6,295 bases of DNA, taken from NCBI GenBank assembly GCA_019312695.1, contig JAFDCT010000156.1, positions 1-6,295 on the forward strand, given 5' to 3'. Shown here piece after piece: positions 5,739-6,295 of the stretch. Position 1 is the stretch's first letter; each line of letters opens with the position of its first letter. Origin of the DNA: Deltaproteobacteria bacterium (GTDB lineage Bacteria; Desulfobacterota; Desulfobulbia; Desulfobulbales; BM004). Below the pieces are notes generated by a model. It saw nothing but the letters and a program-made list of their open reading frames with translations, was not told where the DNA came from and searched no databases. A program made the position numbers and the translations under genes.

Positions 5739-6295
5739 AATATTCCTGCAGCCTGACAAGGTTTTCAAGGTATTCCTGCTTATTTTCCAGATTGCCATTT
5801 CCCTGAATTTCAGAGATCAGCGAGTCAAGGGTGTAGCGGATGTCAATGCCGTAACGGTTTGCGTTTACACTGTTTGCCCGGTCAATAATGAGAATTGAGT
5901 AATAACGGGCCAATATTCGCAGGTAGAGTTCCCGGCGGAAGAGATACGATTGACCGCCGAGGGTATTTGTAAAGTAGCCGGCGTACTCGTATAATCCTGC
6001 TAATGGCAGATCTATATCGAGGTCACTAGCCGTACATTCCGGTGCTATTTCAGACCATTTGTAAAAAAGGCCCATGGTTGGCTCAATCAGTGCACGTTCA
6101 TGAATCAAAACGTCTTTGATCAGCAGAACATCCTTTGGCCCCAAAACCCGGAAAAAATGAGCCATGTTATTCAGAATTGCAAAAAGATCGTCGGTTTCCC
6201 TTACTACAACTGGAGGATTGGCAATCAATTTGTTAATGATCCCCCTGAAATGATCCAAGGTTGATCCTTTAATACCATGTTCATGTATGTACGGC
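5713..6295 (-). CDS. Uncharacterised protein, 5' end probably beyond the window
   Basis: I do not recognise this family. The frame is open from the right edge to TAA at 5715-5713, with 193 codons visible. It has no in-frame ATG near its beginning. TTG at 6258 could start a 181-residue protein and has AAAGGA six bases upstream. However, the frame continues without a stop to the edge (PYIHEHGIKGST before that TTG) and that stretch reads like ordinary protein, so I favour a longer gene starting outside. The sequence shows no signal peptide or clear membrane helix. It looks soluble and helical, rich in aromatic residues (ELYLRILARYYSILIIDRA, about residues 117-135 from the TTG), with a charged C-terminal helix ending LQEYYQAKYGSN. 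No metal-binding or nucleotide-binding motif stands out. It converges with the BI-1 gene (36 bases between stop codons) through a shared hairpin. Coding is credible from length, lack of competing frames and the terminator position. Confidence 0.75.
   Translation of the reverse strand, partial: PYIHEHGIKGSTLDHFRGIINKLIANPPVVVRETDDLFAILNNMAHFFRVLGPKDVLLIKDVLIHERALIEPTMGLFYKWSEIAPECTASDLDIDLPLAGLYEYAGYFTNTLGGQSYLFRRELYLRILARYYSILIIDRANSVNANRYGIDIRYTLDSLISEIQGNGNLENKQEYLENLVRLQEYYQAKYGSN

Noticed and set aside
1..6295. CRISPR array, insertion sequence, tRNA, integrase or defence system
   Set aside because: I saw no spaced direct repeats, terminal inverted repeats with a transposase, tRNA-like cloverleaf or defence-family motif on either strand.

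Overview
The window looks like chromosomal DNA from an anaerobic bacterium, most likely a deltaproteobacterial lineage of the Desulfobacterota (sulfate reducer, sulfur disproportionator or syntroph type). This rests on two genes: a long-form formate--tetrahydrofolate ligase of the type I associate with that group, and a CooC-type nickel-insertion ATPase for carbon monoxide dehydrogenase. Together they point to a Wood-Ljungdahl (reductive acetyl-CoA) pathway. The taxonomic call is inference from protein character, not from a marker gene.

Layout, left to right. (1) The 3' part of fhs on the + strand. The window cuts in just after the P-loop lysine, so about 85 N-terminal residues are missing. 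A textbook intrinsic terminator follows. (2) An AT-rich gap of about 190 bases, then a 761-residue type IV pilus / type II secretion assembly ATPase (PilB/GspE family) on the + strand. It has an N-terminal MshEN-like domain, a long acidic linker, a complete ATPase core with a tetracysteine zinc site, and an unusual C-terminal cyclic-nucleotide-binding domain. (3) cooC on the - strand, convergent with the ATPase gene; the two stop codons are only 8 bases apart. (4) A 186-base divergent promoter region between cooC and (5) a Bax inhibitor-1 / YetJ-family seven-helix membrane protein on the + strand. (6) An unrecognised, probably soluble helical protein on the - strand that is open to the right edge. 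It converges on the BI-1 gene through a shared hairpin whose loop contains its stop codon.

There is no evident operon: terminators and strand switches make nearly every gene its own unit. fhs and cooC are linked by pathway (methyl branch and carbonyl branch of acetyl-CoA synthesis), though they are not co-transcribed. The ATPase, the BI-1 protein and the unknown gene have no visible functional link to them.

The most interesting item is the ATPase. One polypeptide carries a likely c-di-GMP-type input domain at one end and a well-preserved cNMP-binding cassette at the other. That suggests a pilus or secretion motor under the control of two second messengers. I see no CRISPR array, insertion sequence, tRNA, rRNA or recognisable defence system.
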